A DNA stretch of 64,000 bases from Trametes villosa (taxonomy: Eukaryota > Basidiomycota > Agaricomycetes > Polyporales > Polyporaceae), in assembly GCA_002964805.2 (NCBI GenBank), contig PUDQ02000102.1, positions 434,001-498,000 of the forward strand, in the 5' to 3' direction. The notes beneath the pieces are model-generated. The model was not told where the DNA came from and searched no databases. It saw nothing but the letters and a program-made list of their open reading frames with translations. The number at the start of each line of letters is the position of its first letter. Within the stretch, counting starts at the first letter, position 1. A program made the position numbers and the translations under genes. Below, in pieces: positions 22,228-34,098 of this stretch.

Positions 22228-24871
22228 CTAGCACGAACGAAATATATTCGAGCTCCTGCTACAGTATGTACACGCCACTGCTACCGGTCCTCCCGAGCAG
22301 CCGACACCCACTCCGAAATCAACAGAACCACCCCACGGCAGATACATACCTAGAAACCCACACCACGGGAGATACACACCTGAAAACCCACCCCACGGCA
22401 GGGACATACCTAAAAAACGGCCTAAGGTATTCTTTCTCTCTCCATACGTCCACAGATCCCCCGCCCGACCCAGGCACCGCTTCGGATGCGGCCGTCGCGC
22501 CGGAACTGCGCGCCGCCCCCGTCGCCGGCGCGTCCAGTGACCGAGGGGGCGGAAGGTGGAAGGTGCGAGGCTGTGGTGCTTCAGCGCGCTGGTGCTCAGA
22601 CCCACGGCTTCGAGCTCCTCCTGCTTCTCCTCGTGCTGCTGCTCGAGGATAGCGGCGATCGGGACTTCTTCAGTCGCGTCGTCGACCACCTCCTTCTCCT
22701 TGAAGCCGCCATCTGCAGTTTGAGTGCGCGCCATTCGGCGGAACTCGCTCTGGAATCCTTCGAGCTCGTGGCGGAAGCCCTGCTCAACCAGCCAGCCGTC
22801 CTTGAGGACGTGAACAAAGTCGTCCGATTCGATCTGGGAGAGGTCGTGCGTGATGACAATCGTCGTCATGTTGCGGCGCCAGCGCTTGATCGCCTCGAAT
22901 ACGAGGATGCGAGAGGTCGCGTCCAGCGCGGACGTCGCCTCGTCTGTAGGCGAAAGTCAGCATACCACATATGTGTACATCTGATGAGGACGTACCGAGA
23001 ATAAGGACCGTGGGGTTGCGCAAAAGTGCGCGTGCAATCGCGAGCCGCTGCTTCTGTCCACCAGACAGGTTCGCGCCATTCGTGCCGAGCTGGGTGTCGT
23101 AGCCGTCCGGAAGGTCGCGCACAAACTCGTGCATGAGCGCCGCGCGGCAGACCCTAATGACCTCCTCGCGCGTCACGTCCTGCGGCTTCCGAAGGCTCCC
23201 GGGACCGGCGAGACCCATCGCGACGTTGTCGTGCACGCTCATGTCGAACAGGATGCAGTTCTGGGACACCGCCGCGATGTGGGCGCGCGTGAACTCCTCG
23301 TCAAGGTAGCACAGCTCCTGGTCGTCCAGGAAGATCGAGCCCGCGCGCGGGGTGTACATGCGCAGAAGGAGCTGTGCGAGCGTCGACTTGCCAGAGCCAG
23401 AGCCGCCGACGATGAACGAGGTCTCGCCTGGGGGGAGGAAGATCGAGATGTCCTGGAGAACGGGCATCGTCGGACGCGAGGGGTACGCGAACGTGACCTC
23501 GGAAAGCTCGAAGTGGCCGCGGCAGTGAGGGGGCCGGATCTTCCTGAACATCGCCGGGCGGCGCGACTTCGCAATCGGAGAGAGCATGGACGTGCCGTAG
23601 GGGACGGGCTCCTGTGACTGCGACTGCGCGAGGGTCAGGAGGGCGACCATCGCGAACTTGCCCTTCGTGAGCACGATGAGCTGGGGAATGCACATCTGGA
23701 GGTTGCTCGTCGCGATGAGGCACGCCCAGAACACGGACATGACGGTGCCGGGGGAGATTGAGCCGTCGCGCACGAGCTTCGCGCCGAACCAGAAAGCCTG
23801 CACGAACATGGCCATCATCACAAACTGCGACGCGCCGGAGCTTACGCCCCAGACGGCATGGCACTTGACAGCGGCGCGACGAATCTTCTCGACCATGTCA
23901 TCGAGCTGCTCCTGCTCGTGCACCTCCGCGTTGAAAGCCTTCACGGTGGCGATGGCAGCGACAGCACGGTCGATCAGGGTCGCGGCCGACGCGCTGTGGA
24001 CGCGTTCGGATGCAAGTCGGGGTCCGACGAAGCCCTGCGAGAGCGCTTGGATGATCATGAGGACCGGTACGGCCGAGAGGATGACAAGGGTGAGGGACCA
24101 GGACCAGATGAACGCGAGGATGAGGCACGTGATGAAGGTGGTGGTGTACTGGATGACCATCCCTGCAGCGAGGGAGGAGGCCATGCGAACCTCGTCGGTT
24201 TCCCTACGACGCGTCAATCTCTATTGTATATGGTATGAGGGTGTGACTTACCGAGCAAAGTTCGCCATCATGCCACCAGCGCCGATGGGGCCGTCACCCT
24301 CGACGGCCTGGACGGACTCCTCTGAACCCATCTTGGTGTCGAACCAAACCATCTCCTTGCGGGTGACCGCGGCGTATATCCGCTTGCGGACGGCAACCAG
24401 ATTGCGCTCACCAGTCCAGATCCATAGACTCGACGTGACGCTGCTGATGGCAAGAGCAGCCACGGCAAGGCCGACAAGCTCGATGGCTGCGAGGCCTACG
24501 CCGTGGAGAAGCTGGTGCTTCGCGTCGTCGGAGGGGTTGGGGCTGGTGGGGAACGCGGCAAAGGAGTCGAAGGAGCGGCCGATGACATAGGTCATGAACG
24601 GGGCCACTCCTCCGGCGAAGATGGAGGTGAGGATGGCGGGGAGGATGAGGATGAAGAAGTCGCGGCGAGAAAGGAGGGAGAAGAGTAGCCTGAGGGATGG
24701 CTGAGGTGTTGGGCATTCCGGGATAGACGTTGTCGACTCGACCGGAGAAACGTGGAGGGTGGTAGCGGAACGGGGGGTAGGGGGGAGGTTGAGGGAAGAT
24801 GCGTCGGGGGTCATGCTAGTCGTTGAAGTCGTCATGCCGGTGTCGACGGCGAGGTCCGTCGGGCGACGCAT
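22228..24871 (-). CDS. Duplicated N-terminal half of the STE6-like transporter (TMD1-NBD1)
   Basis: Exons 24871-24252, 24203-22996 and 22943-22228 match STE6 exons 1, 2 and the start of 3, with intact splice sites and no frameshift, giving 848 codons with stop. Through exon 1 the protein is identical to STE6. In exon 2 I see three replacements (A to T, I to M, N to D). In exon 3, before the breakpoint, there are three replacements and a two-residue deletion. Walker A GGSGSGKST, LSGGQ and DEATSALD are all kept. After GHW the sequence departs from STE6 and runs about 100 residues through unrelated DNA, including a GFLGMYLPWG-type repeat, to a stop. It could act as a half-size ABC transporter that dimerises, or be an expressed pseudogene. 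TMD2 and NBD2 are absent. Confidence 0.65.
22331..22420. repeat. Three tandem copies of a 30-bp unit
   Basis: Copies at 22331-22360, 22361-22390 and 22391-22420 share the pattern CMCCACGGSAGRKACAYACC. The unit is a multiple of three and stays open on the minus strand. There it encodes three copies of a ten-residue repeat (GFLGMYLPWG type) in the new C-terminus of the duplicated transporter. Confidence 0.85.
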
Positions 24872-25115
24872 CTTGGATGCAAGTGTCGAAGACGAAAGGA
24901 AAGAGTGAGGAGAGAGGAAGGGGGGACGAGCATGCTAGGCGGGCCATGGCTTTTGTCAATTGTTGCAGACACAATCGGCTTTCGCTCGCTGCTCAGACAA
25001 TAGCGCACCTTGACGCCCGCCATTGTCTCCCCGCCTTTTCCCACGCTGGGACAATAGAGCATCGGGCCGGCGCTTGTCGATCTCGTTGTCCCGATCAGGC
25101 CCCATCAGCGCGTTC
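22530..25115. repeat. Segmental duplication, unit B (direct repeat of 10905-13495)
   Basis: Right end: similarity stops after GCGCGTTCCC near 25115. Left end: it fades between 22530 and 22547, with a six-base deletion relative to unit A. Differences are sparse in the promoter and exon 1 and denser in exon 2, mostly at third codon positions. Confidence 0.9.
24872..25115 (-). promoter_or_regulatory. Duplicated STE6 promoter
   Basis: Near-identical copy of 13254-13495, including all five ACAAT/ATTGT cores (offset 11,618). The truncated copy therefore keeps the same likely control region as STE6. Confidence 0.5.
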
Positions 25116-25880
25116 CCACGCCCCTCCCGACCCCTCGCCTTGATTGTCACATTCTACCAAACATCGAGTCACACATCCACCAAGCATACAGGATCGACTC
25201 ACGAGTTTGAGCAGCTAACGCCGGTCAAGGATCGATATGGACTCTAAGGCAAGACGCAAGGGAGTCCCGATGGAGGAGGATGAACGGCAGCGTCAGAGCC
25301 ACAATGAGCAAAGAGAAGAACATTCGTGTTTGTGACGAGACTCCGAGCTAGGCGGCACGCGCTGAGGGGTGTTGGCGAACCGATGACGCGACATGTGGGA
25401 TGGGAGGAGAAGAATTTGTGGGGGAGGAGAAGTTCGAGAGCTGGATCCCCTCCACGGTACTTATACGTTCTCTCTTGACGGTGGCGCCCCACCCAGTCAC
25501 AGAAGGCGCAGGTAAAGAAGCGGAAGATGACATAGTAAAACATTCGTATGTCAAAAAATAAGACGCCACCCAACTGGAAGCTGTCATGGTGGCGCATGGG
25601 ATCGATCCCGAGCGCGTCGCGTCGCGTCTTCCTCACCCTCGTGACCGCGTATCAGCTAGCTGCCACGACCAGCGGTGTCGTCTCCTAGGGGGTCAACGTC
25701 GTGATCAACGCGTATTTATATTACGCTCGAACAGCAAGCCGGTAGGTACATAACGCCCGACCGCACGATATCACAACTTGCAACGCATGGTTAGCGGAGA
25801 CGTTGTCCATGATACAAAATCATACACTTCGGAGTCAATGCAACTTCAACGTACAGCTTCACCTTGTCCTCTTAATCCTC
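25116..25880. other. Intergenic, relatively AT-rich
   Basis: A 130-codon minus-strand frame at 25244-25636 has no motif or splice context and I do not call it. Nothing else is evident. Confidence 0.4.
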
Positions 25881-27531
25881 TCAGTCGAACGGCACCGGCC
25901 GAATGCCCGGCCCAGCCAACAGCCCAGGTGCGATCCGCTTCTTCGTCTCCGCCTCCTGCGCCGCCCCGAACACCGACGGCACGGGTATCCCGCAACAATC
26001 GCCCCACCCGTTCTCGCGCTGCCCGACGCCGCCGAGGTCGCCCATCGCGTGCGCGTGCCCCCAGTGCTCGTCGTCCTGCCCGGGCGTGCCGGCGGGCAGC
26101 GCGGGGAGGGGCCCGTCCCATGCGAGGAGCGAGCCGAAGAGGAAGTGCTGCATGACGGGGAGCTTCCCGAGCACTTCGGCGAGGTACATCTTGATGAGGC
26201 CTGAGTTCACCTTGTCCCAGGTCTTGACCTGTATAGTGTGGTTAGATGGGGGACGGATAGGGTATGCACGGAAAGGAGCGTACCGCGGAGATGTCGTCCA
26301 GCATCGGTGAGTGCCATCGCAATGACGCTGTCTTCACCTGTGTATTGTATGAGATAGTGTTGACTGGGGATCCAGGAGAGTCCATACCGAGTTGATAAAC
26401 CTGATGCATGCGAGGTACATATAATGTTTGGAGTACTCTTCCACCGTGTCAGCGTCGTGTATTGACTTCGGTCGGATGTACTTGTGGCCTGAGTAGGGAT
26501 ATCAGGGGCGCTCAGCGTGAACGGGTAGCATACAGGCGTACCTCGTAGTTGTGCAGCGCCCCACAAGAAAGGCAAGAAGTGGTAGTCGTCCAAACCCCAG
26601 ACACCATGCGATCCAGCGGGCTCGAGCCAATAGGTCGACTGGAGTACGCGCATAACCTCAATATATCTGAGCCGGTCAAGCGCATACATCAGCTCCCTGA
26701 ACTTGCCTGCCCGACCAGAATAAGCTTACCTCCAGAAAGCCTTGGTAACCAACGCAGCGCGGTCGCTCTCCTGGAATACACCCAGCTTGTCCAAGCATAT
26801 CCTACATGTCCATTTCATGAGCTGCGCCCCGTTTAAGAAAAGGAGAGATAAACGCACATCCAACACAAGAAGTTCAGTTCCATACCACTCCCGTAGTCGA
26901 TGCGCGTCCGGTTGCCCCACGCCTCATCGAAGTACACGCTCACTTCCGGAATCGCGTCCTCGGACAGCCCGGGGATTGTGCGGTGTAGTTCCGGAGCAAG
27001 CTAGCGGCAGCGGTGCTCAGTAACCCATATGCACATAGAGCGCGGTGCGGTTCCGCGGGGAGCTGTGGAAATCACGGGCACGCACCTCAGAGACCTTGTC
27101 ATAGAACGTCCTGAACGCCGGGTTCCCAAACCGCGACGCCTTGTTATCCACCGGCGGGATCCCGCGCGCCGTCTCCGCGACGCGCTCCAGGATGTCCAGT
27201 ACCGCTTGCACGCCCTACAACATGATGCCCCGCGCCAATGGTGCCCGGAAGCAGGGTGAGCAGACGTCCGCGCGCGGGCACCGCCGCAGACAGACTTACG
27301 CACAGGAGAGACCGCGCAGTCGTCGGTGAGCTTCACGCCGACGACGCGCTCGTTCAGCGCGTTGATGTACCCCACGATCGCCTCGTGCGTCTTGGACTGC
27401 TGGAACGCCTCGAGCTGCTCCTTTGTCAGGATCAACTTCCGCGGGGCGAAGAAGCCCGTGCTGGATGTCGCATCCATGGTAGAGTGTGTAGCAGGTGTAG
27501 ATTCAGCAGTTGCGTTCGTTGTGTCTGACAT
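25881..27531 (-). CDS. Serine/threonine phosphatase 2A activator PTPA (RRD family)
   Basis: Multi-exon gene, ATG at 27531, TGA at 25881. The protein opens with a disordered tail, then [20 protein letters not shown] and [19 protein letters not shown]. The centre has [29 protein letters not shown] and [17 protein letters not shown]. The end has [20 protein letters not shown] and [10 protein letters not shown]. These are hallmark blocks of PTPA/Rrd1/Rrd2, an all-helical peptidyl-prolyl isomerase that remodels the PP2A catalytic subunit with ATP and Mg. It is expected in cytosol and nucleus. Which paralogue (Rrd1 or Rrd2) it represents cannot be told without alignment. It is divergent from the SURF6 gene across a 241-base gap. 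Confidence 0.93.
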
Positions 27532-27772
27532 GGTGGTGGTAGCGGAGAGAGCAGGAGAGCAGGGGTGAGCAGACCCGTCTGGCCCGATGCTACCGCCACA
27601 GTGCTACCGCGTAGGCGCCCGCATCGTGAATGTGATCGGCCATTGGGCGCTTGCTGAACTTGTTTTCGTTCGCGCCCTCGTCTGGCCCTGCCTCCCCCGC
27701 GCCGTGGCTTGTCCTCCTCTGTGCCTCCGCCTGGCTACAAACTTCTTTGGGTCAACAAATTACTAGTACAAA
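27532..27772. promoter_or_regulatory. Shared divergent promoter (PTPA and SURF6 genes)
   Basis: Only 241 bases separate the two start codons, so both promoters must lie here or overlap the genes. No TATA-like element is clear. Confidence 0.5.
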
Positions 27773-29333
27773 ATGCCGACACCAGCGGCTGTTCTACAAG
27801 AATCGCTCGAGAAGCATAACGAGGCATTCGAGTCCCTCCTCAAGCTCATCCCGGCGAAGTACTACCTCGTGCAAGATGACGCGGACGAGCAGGTCCGTAG
27901 ATGTCGTCGGGTTATGAACCTGCGTGGTGTGGGGTAACACATGTGCTACTTAGCTTGCGTCGAAGTACATGAAGAACAGCAAGAAGCAGAAGGCTCCCAA
28001 GCAGGCTATCAAGGAGGCCTCCAAAAAGGCCAAGAAGGAGAAGGTACATCCTGTCCTCCTTTAATTTCCTCACGCAGCATCTAAGCAGCGTGTGCACCCC
28101 AGCTTGACCCCGCCAACAACAAAACCGTACTCGAGATCCAGAACGAGGCCCTCGCCGCGCTCGAAGAAGACGCCTCACACACGAAAGCCTCTCGCAAGGG
28201 CAAGCGGAAAGCGCCCCCCAGCGACGCCTCCGACAGCGACTCCGATGCCGTGCACCTCGACGCGCCCATGTCCGACTCCGACTCTGACGACGACGATGAG
28301 GAAGCAGGAGAGCCGATGCACACCGACGCGCCGCCGGTGCCGATGCCCGAGAGCGGCGGGATCCAGGCGCTGCGCGACAAGCTGCACGCGCGCATGGCGC
28401 AGCTGCGCAACGGCGGCCGGCGCGCGGACAGCGGGTACGGGGGCGCGCTCGGCGGGCTGCCGGGCGAGGTGAGCGGCGGGCGGGACGAGCTGCTGGAGGA
28501 GCGCCGGCAGCAGCGCGCGGCCATGCGTGAGCGGCGGCGGAAGGAGACAAGGGAGAAGATCGAGCGCGAGAAGGAGCGCAAGGGGAAGGGCAAGGGCCAG
28601 GACAAGGGCAAGGCGAAGGAGGCGGAGAAGCAGAAGGGGACGCAGACGAAGGTGCGTGCTCTCGTTTTATCCTCGCGATGGAGTTGCTTACATGTGGGCG
28701 ATGTGCTATGTAGCCTCAACTTCTGGTGCCCGATAACGACGCGAAGGGGCTGCAAGGGGCGGCCGGCCCCGCTTCCAAGTTCACCTCTGTCACCTTCTCC
28801 GCCCTCGCCTCCGGGTCGTCCGCACCCAAACACAAAAAGAACCTCCCGACGACCGCGTCCAATCCCTCCCAAGCGCTCTCGCAGCTCACCGCACACAAGG
28901 AGAAGCTCGCAGCACTACCAGAGGAGGAGCGCGCAGCGCGGGTGGAGCGCGAGAAGTGGGAGAAGGCGAGCGCGCGTGTCGACGGTGTGAAGGTGCACGA
29001 CGACGAGGGCCGGCTGAAGAAGGCGGTGAAGCGGAAGGAGAAGACGAAGCTGAAGAGCAAGAAGGCTTGGTGCGTATACTGCCAGTCTCTCAGCGTGCTG
29101 ATACTAACACGATCGATCCTTGCAGGGACGAGCGGAAAGAGCAGGTCGCGACGACGATGGCTGCACGGCAGAAGAAGCGGAACGACAACATCGCGGGGCG
29201 GGCGGAGCGCAGGAACGACAAGCGGAAAGGGATCAAGACGAAGCCCAAGGACAAGGGCCGGCCAGGGTTCGAGGGCAAGTCCTTCGGGAAGGGCAAGGGG
29301 AAAGACAAGGGGAAGGCCGGGGGGAAGAAGTAG
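27773..29333 (+). CDS. SURF6/Rrp14 family ribosome-biogenesis protein
   Basis: Five exons: 27773-27892, 27954-28043, 28103-28651, 28714-29069 and 29126-29333, all with canonical splice sites and matching phase. The N-terminal block is [21 protein letters not shown]. An acidic Ser/Asp tract follows, then Arg/Glu/Lys-rich helices ([20 protein letters not shown]). The C-terminal core has [38 protein letters not shown] and a Gly/Lys-rich nucleolar tail. The SURF6 core, with its W-x-x-R block and basic repeats, is well known in nucleolar proteins needed for 40S and 60S pre-rRNA maturation. Convergent with the PAP2 gene, with 133 bases between stops. Confidence 0.92.
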
Positions 29334-29466
29334 CGTCCGTACCGTGCTGCACTTGTCTATATCCTTCTTGCCCTGCTATCGCACTTGCTGCTCTCTTCAT
29401 GCACACGCATGCACACGCGTCCGGCGGAATGGCAAAGGAAGATAGTATGTGAATGCGCGCACAGTA

Positions 29467-30102
29467 TCATATCGGCACCATTTCCTCGAATACCGGACCG
29501 TACTCGTTCAACCCATTCGTCCACAGCTTGAACCACAGCGGCGCGAACAGCAGCCCATGCGCGACCCCGACCGTCACTTGAGGCCAAGTATGGTGCCCGA
29601 GCCATATCCGCGACAGCGCGATCGTGCTCGCGAGCGGCACCACCACCAGCGGGGGCAGGACGCGCGAGATTGCGGGCGACGCAGGGAAGGACGGGTGGAT
29701 GGGGAGATACGCGCACGCTAGGCAGATGTACGTTGCGAAGTACGTGATGACCGCGGAATGCGTGCTCGGCATCCTATCGTGTACTCAGTTATGGTATACG
29801 AGATCATATAGGCTGAGGGCGCACCCGTATGTCTTCTTCCGCTTCCCGTTGGCTGTCACGACCGGCCGAGGCTGGCGCAGACAGCGCTTGAGGACCTTGA
29901 CGGTGAGCGAGCAGAGCACCGCGCCGACGGTGAAGTACGCGACGCCCGCCGAGCGCGAGTAGAGCAGCACTCCCGCCGTGAGCGAGGTCACTATCGCGTT
30001 CGTCTACGAAATTAGTGCGGCGGAGAGGGGAAGCGGGAGCGTGCATGCCTTGTCGAGCGCATACAGCCACCAAGTCATCCGCCGCGGTGGTGCATCCGCC
30101 AT
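29467..30102 (-). CDS. PAP2-family membrane phosphatase (dolichyl-diphosphatase-like)
   Basis: Exons 30102-30049, 30003-29825 and 29773-29467 give 180 codons with stop. The three PAP2 signature parts are present: KVLKRCLRQPRP, MPSTHSAVITYF and SRIWLGHHTWPQV, which carry the Lys/Arg, His nucleophile and His of the active site. Several hydrophobic segments between them fit an ER polytopic enzyme. Size and motif spacing suit dolichyl-diphosphate phosphatase (yeast Cax4 type), which recycles the N-glycan carrier. Another lipid phosphate phosphatase is possible. The first intron begins with GC, not GT (AAG|GCATGC ... TTCGTAG, 45 nt); it is needed to reach an ATG, since no GT donor lies near. Confidence 0.85.
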
Positions 30103-30431
30103 GGTTCCTCGTCTGGCTTAGGCGTGTGGATGTAGGGTCGTAAATGCGAGCAGGTCGTCCCGCGGACGGATTGAGAGTGGTCGGGAGCGGTCAAGCCGGT
30201 GAGTGGAGAGAAAGCAAGTGGTGGCGCCGGGGGACCGCGGCGCGCGCGAAGGCGCGCTACCCGCCACCGACTTGCTACGCTCACCCATCCTCTCCCACCT
30301 CTACCACGCAGCACGCAGCATGCAGATCTTATTCACACCATCGTAGCAAATGTATACTACTACTAAACCTCGGATATATCCAACGCATCCGCCAGCGGCG
30401 TGTCCCCACCCCCTGGGACTGTCAACTACTA
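30103..30431. other. Intergenic, PAP2 gene promoter
   Basis: 329 bases between the PAP2 start and the zinc transporter stop. No feature recognised. Confidence 0.45.
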
Positions 30432-32928
30432 CTACCCCTTCACGATGCCCACCGTGACCTCCGCCTCGCCCTCGCCCCCCTCCCCTCCTCTCGTCCCAAA
30501 GTGCAGCGCATGCACGCACCGCTCCCACGCCCAGCGCGTCAGCTGCAGCACCTCCGCGTCCGCGACGTCGTGCCGCACGTGCAGCTCGAGCGTCACCACG
30601 AGCGACTGCGCGGGGCCCTGCGCCTTGTCCGCCGCCGCCGGCCCCGCCGCGGCGTACGGCGACGCCCCATCTCCGTCTGCGAGCGCGAGGCTGGGCGTGA
30701 GCTGCCAGATGTGCGGCGCGGGGAGGTGCAGGACGTGCTGATGACGCTCGATCTGCCGCGAGGGTCAGTTTGGGTTAGGGGCAGGGAAGGGAAGAGAAGA
30801 GAACGTACCTCGCGCATGGCGCGGAGGAAGGCCTCCATTCGCCCGCCTGCAAGTCCCCGTGCGGGGGATGTCTGCAAGAGGACTGCACCAAGCGCTACCG
30901 CAGCGCGGTAGGCTAATTTGAACGTCACCACCGTCTCTACACCCGCGAAGAGTAGATCAAGCGGTCGGTGCTGACGTCTAGGAAAGGCTGTTCAGCATAT
31001 AGTCACTTAACCGAGGATGCATGACGTACGGAGGAATAGAGGCAGCGGTAAACAAAATGCACGATGCAAACGATACCGGGGCAAGTGAGTAGGGGTTGGT
31101 GAGGAGGTTGTTCAGCAAAGGAGGGTATGCGAGCGTGGACGCGCGGTATCGGGAGCGTGCGGGGAGCAGGGATGCTAAGGAGGGTATGTGGTTGCCGGCC
31201 GCTATAACAAATGCCGTCAGTCATCCAGAAACAACTGAACAAGCACAGGTTGGGTAAACGCACTGTTGACGAGCTTGGAGTGGTTGTTGAATGCGATAGC
31301 AGTGGTGAGGAGCGAAATGAAGGTAATAAGTAATAGGCGAACAGGGAACTCGATCCTGCTCTCATCTCAGCATGACATCGAAGGAAGTTTCGAGCCACGC
31401 ACCCAAACACAGAGGACACCTCGTCACCGTGGTGGTGGTGGTGTCCCTCACCGCTCGAGAGCAGCAGGTGCTCGAGCGTCTCCTTGCAGACATAGACAGA
31501 TGTGAAGATCAGGTACACCGACTGGGCGAACGTCATGACCGTTTCTATCCGCGCATTGCTGTATACGCCAGTTAGTGCCGCTGTAATTATCAAGAAACAA
31601 AAAGTGACGCACCCATATGGCCGGCGCATCTGCGCGCGCATGTCAGGCTGCACAAGACGGTTTGGCAGGATATGCCCCAGCGCGACGCCGATCGCGTCAA
31701 ACACCACCCAGTACCCCAGCCCCGTACACGACAGCGACCCCACCTGCTGGCCGGTGATCCACAGCCACGCGCCCAACACGAACTGCCCAGCAGCCGCGCA
31801 AGCAGCCACCGTCGAAGAGCCCGGCGACGCGCGAATCCTGCCTATCGGGCTCTTCGCGCGCGTCTTCGCGGCCAGCCCGTTCGTCGCATGTCCGTTCTCG
31901 TGTTTCTCGCCGTTCAAGGAGTTGCTGCTCGGGAAGGGCGATATGGGTGCCCAAGGGCTCATCGGCATGGGGGTGGGTTGCGTGTGTAGCTCTCCCTGGT
32001 CGCTCTGTCCGCCAGGTTCGAGGAAGGAGAAGAAATTATGCGACAGGGAGTGTTTGTGGTGATGCCCGCGACGTGACGGCCCACTCGACGCGGGCGACAT
32101 CTCGGGCATGGGGTGGGCCCCGGCTGAGGGCGGGCGCGCACCAAACGTGAAGCCTTCGCGGAACGCACGCTGGCCAGGCCCGGGAGACGCGCTGGGGATG
32201 GGGACGCCCTCATCCATGCCCGCCGGCGCCCCAAAGTCCAGCTCCTGCGCGCCATCCTCCGCGATGCTAGTAGACGGAAGCGACCCCGGACGCGGGAAGT
32301 AGATGGAGAGGTTGCGAGAGTGGAGGCGCGAATGCCGCCGGGAACTTGCTGGTGGTTGCGATATCTTGAAGCCGTTCTCCGGAGGGGAGGAGCTTGGCTG
32401 GTACAGCTCCGGCGCAGTTGACGAGGCGGGAAGCTTGTGAGCGGGAGGCACGCCCGGCTGATTAGAGGGGAAGGACGTAGCAAGCGGGGAGGGTGTGATG
32501 GGCGAGAACGGGCCTGATACAGAACGCGTACGCGAATGCGACGAGGGGAGAGAGAACGACTGGCGCATCGGGGAAGCTTGATGTCGTCCATTGGGGGCCC
32601 CATAGGACGGTCCGTTGCCGTTGAGCGGCGGCTGCCTTGGTATCGAGAAGTTGGTGCGGTATGGGCCGGCGGACGCTGGCTGGCTGGGGAAGGACTGCGA
32701 CATGGGTATGGAGGGCGTGGAAGTAACGCGGGGGCGAGTCTGCGGCGGCGCAAGGCTGTTGTTCTCGTCCGCCGTAGATCCGTTGACCGTGAATCCCTGG
32801 GATAGCGGGGCGGTCGCCGGAGGCGATTGGGGGGTCGGGAAGCGGAGGACGTTATCCTCATCTTCATCCTTGCTCGACTTCCGCCGGTGCATCGTCCCGT
32901 TCGTGACGAGACTAGCTGAGAGTGCCAT
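30432..32928 (-). CDS. Cation diffusion facilitator, Zrg17-like zinc transporter subunit
   Basis: ATG at 32928 (MALSASLVTNGTMHRR), TAG at 30432. About 380 N-terminal residues are disordered and Ser/Pro-rich, with His clusters (RRGHHHKHSLSHNFFSFLEP). The membrane part starts TVAACAAAGQFVLGAWLWIT and includes GYWVVFDAIGVALGHIL. A conserved RPYGNARIETVMTFAQSVYL follows across an intron, and then a His-rich loop (SSGEGHHHHHGDE). The 3' exons encode a soluble domain, including WERCVHALHF and EVTVGIVKG at the end. From family knowledge Zrg17-type CDF proteins pair with Msc2 or Cis4 to load zinc into the ER/Golgi. Exon boundaries between 31000 and 31370 are not firmly resolved. A standalone CDF zinc exporter is the alternative. 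Confidence 0.82.
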
Positions 32929-33305
32929 GTCTTGACGCGAGTTCAGAAAGCACGGGGAACTGCAACAGGTCACAGAGTAGTGGCTTTAAGCCTTCGGTCG
33001 GGGAGGAGGAAAGGGACGGCTGGAAGCGTACCGCCTGCTAGTGTCCCGCTCCACACTCACAGCACCGACTGTTCCACTAATCCTCCTGTTCCCGACCGAC
33101 GGGTAGCTGACCTATGCGAGACGTAGAGGTCGAAGGGAGAAGAGCAAGCTGGGCACTCCGCGGGACGCTCCTTCAACGTCAACTTGGCCCGGACCGGCGT
33201 CTATTACCCCGCTTTGATGGCTGCTGCTCATTCGCTTTCCAACTTTCTTGGGTTGTACGACCGCGGCCACTGGCAATACTTTCAAGTTTCAGTCAAGGCA
33301 TCTAC
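32929..33305. other. Intergenic, zinc transporter promoter
   Basis: No coding or repeat signal that I can support. Confidence 0.4.
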
Positions 33306-33918
33306 TTAGTTCACCATGACTTCATAGTCATCGTGCAACCAGTGGCCCGTGAAACTAGTCCAACAAACGAGTTGCCGTCTAGTTCCCCTGCTATGTACTA
33401 ACTCGTACTTGTCCAAACTATCCAGATCCATGACACCATCTCGCGCTGTGAAGGCCGCAGCCCCTCGCTCGTGCATAGACGAGCTTGGGTGACTTCCCCC
33501 CACCAGCGCGCTAAAGAAGTCGAAGTATCGCTGAGTCCTCCTCTTCCTTCCACGCACGCGATGGAGTGCCAGTCGAGCACGCTTGTACTCCTCTCGCAAC
33601 TGGCCGATTTCGTCATTGACCGTATTGACGGTCGTTTGTGCGCGTGCGTTGCGTGTCTGACCGAACGTACTGACCAAGCTTCTGCTTCCAGAGAAAAGAC
33701 TTGAGGCCGAGCTTGTGGCGATCATCTCGAAGAGCGTCGCTGGCCCGGGCCCGCCGTATCTCCCGTTTGATGGATGCCGCCAGCGCGAGGGAGGCGTGGC
33801 GGGAGACCTCTTCCGGGTAGGTGCTTGGAAACGGCAGCTTCTCGTCTTCGGGGTCCAGAGTCCCGCGTTGTGGCCACGCAACGCTGCTTCGGCTGAAGGA
33901 AAACCGATGCATATGCAA
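33306..33918 (-). CDS. Possible small gene, unknown product, exon structure unresolved
   Basis: Two overlapping minus-strand frames look mildly protein-like. One, from an ATG at 33918, begins MHMHRFSFSRSSVAWPQRG and runs into charged helical sequence. The other ends at 33306 and contains NDEIGQLREEYKRARLALHR and GVMDLDSLDKYELVHS. A splice between them (GT donor near 33680, CAG acceptor near 33605) is plausible but I could not fit the phase. No domain recognised. It lies between two genes on the same strand. Confidence 0.3.
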
Positions 33919-34098
33919 GTAGTGAAGACATACATGAAGGTATATGAAGCGAGGGAAACATGTAGCAAGATCCGTGAGTATTGCATGGAATAGGTTCGTA
34001 ACTAGTAGTTGTAAATGTTAGTAGCATGTCGTACACGTCGTCAGGTCGTCACTCGAGAGGATAGCAATACAAACAACGTCCATCACAGTCCATCAACA

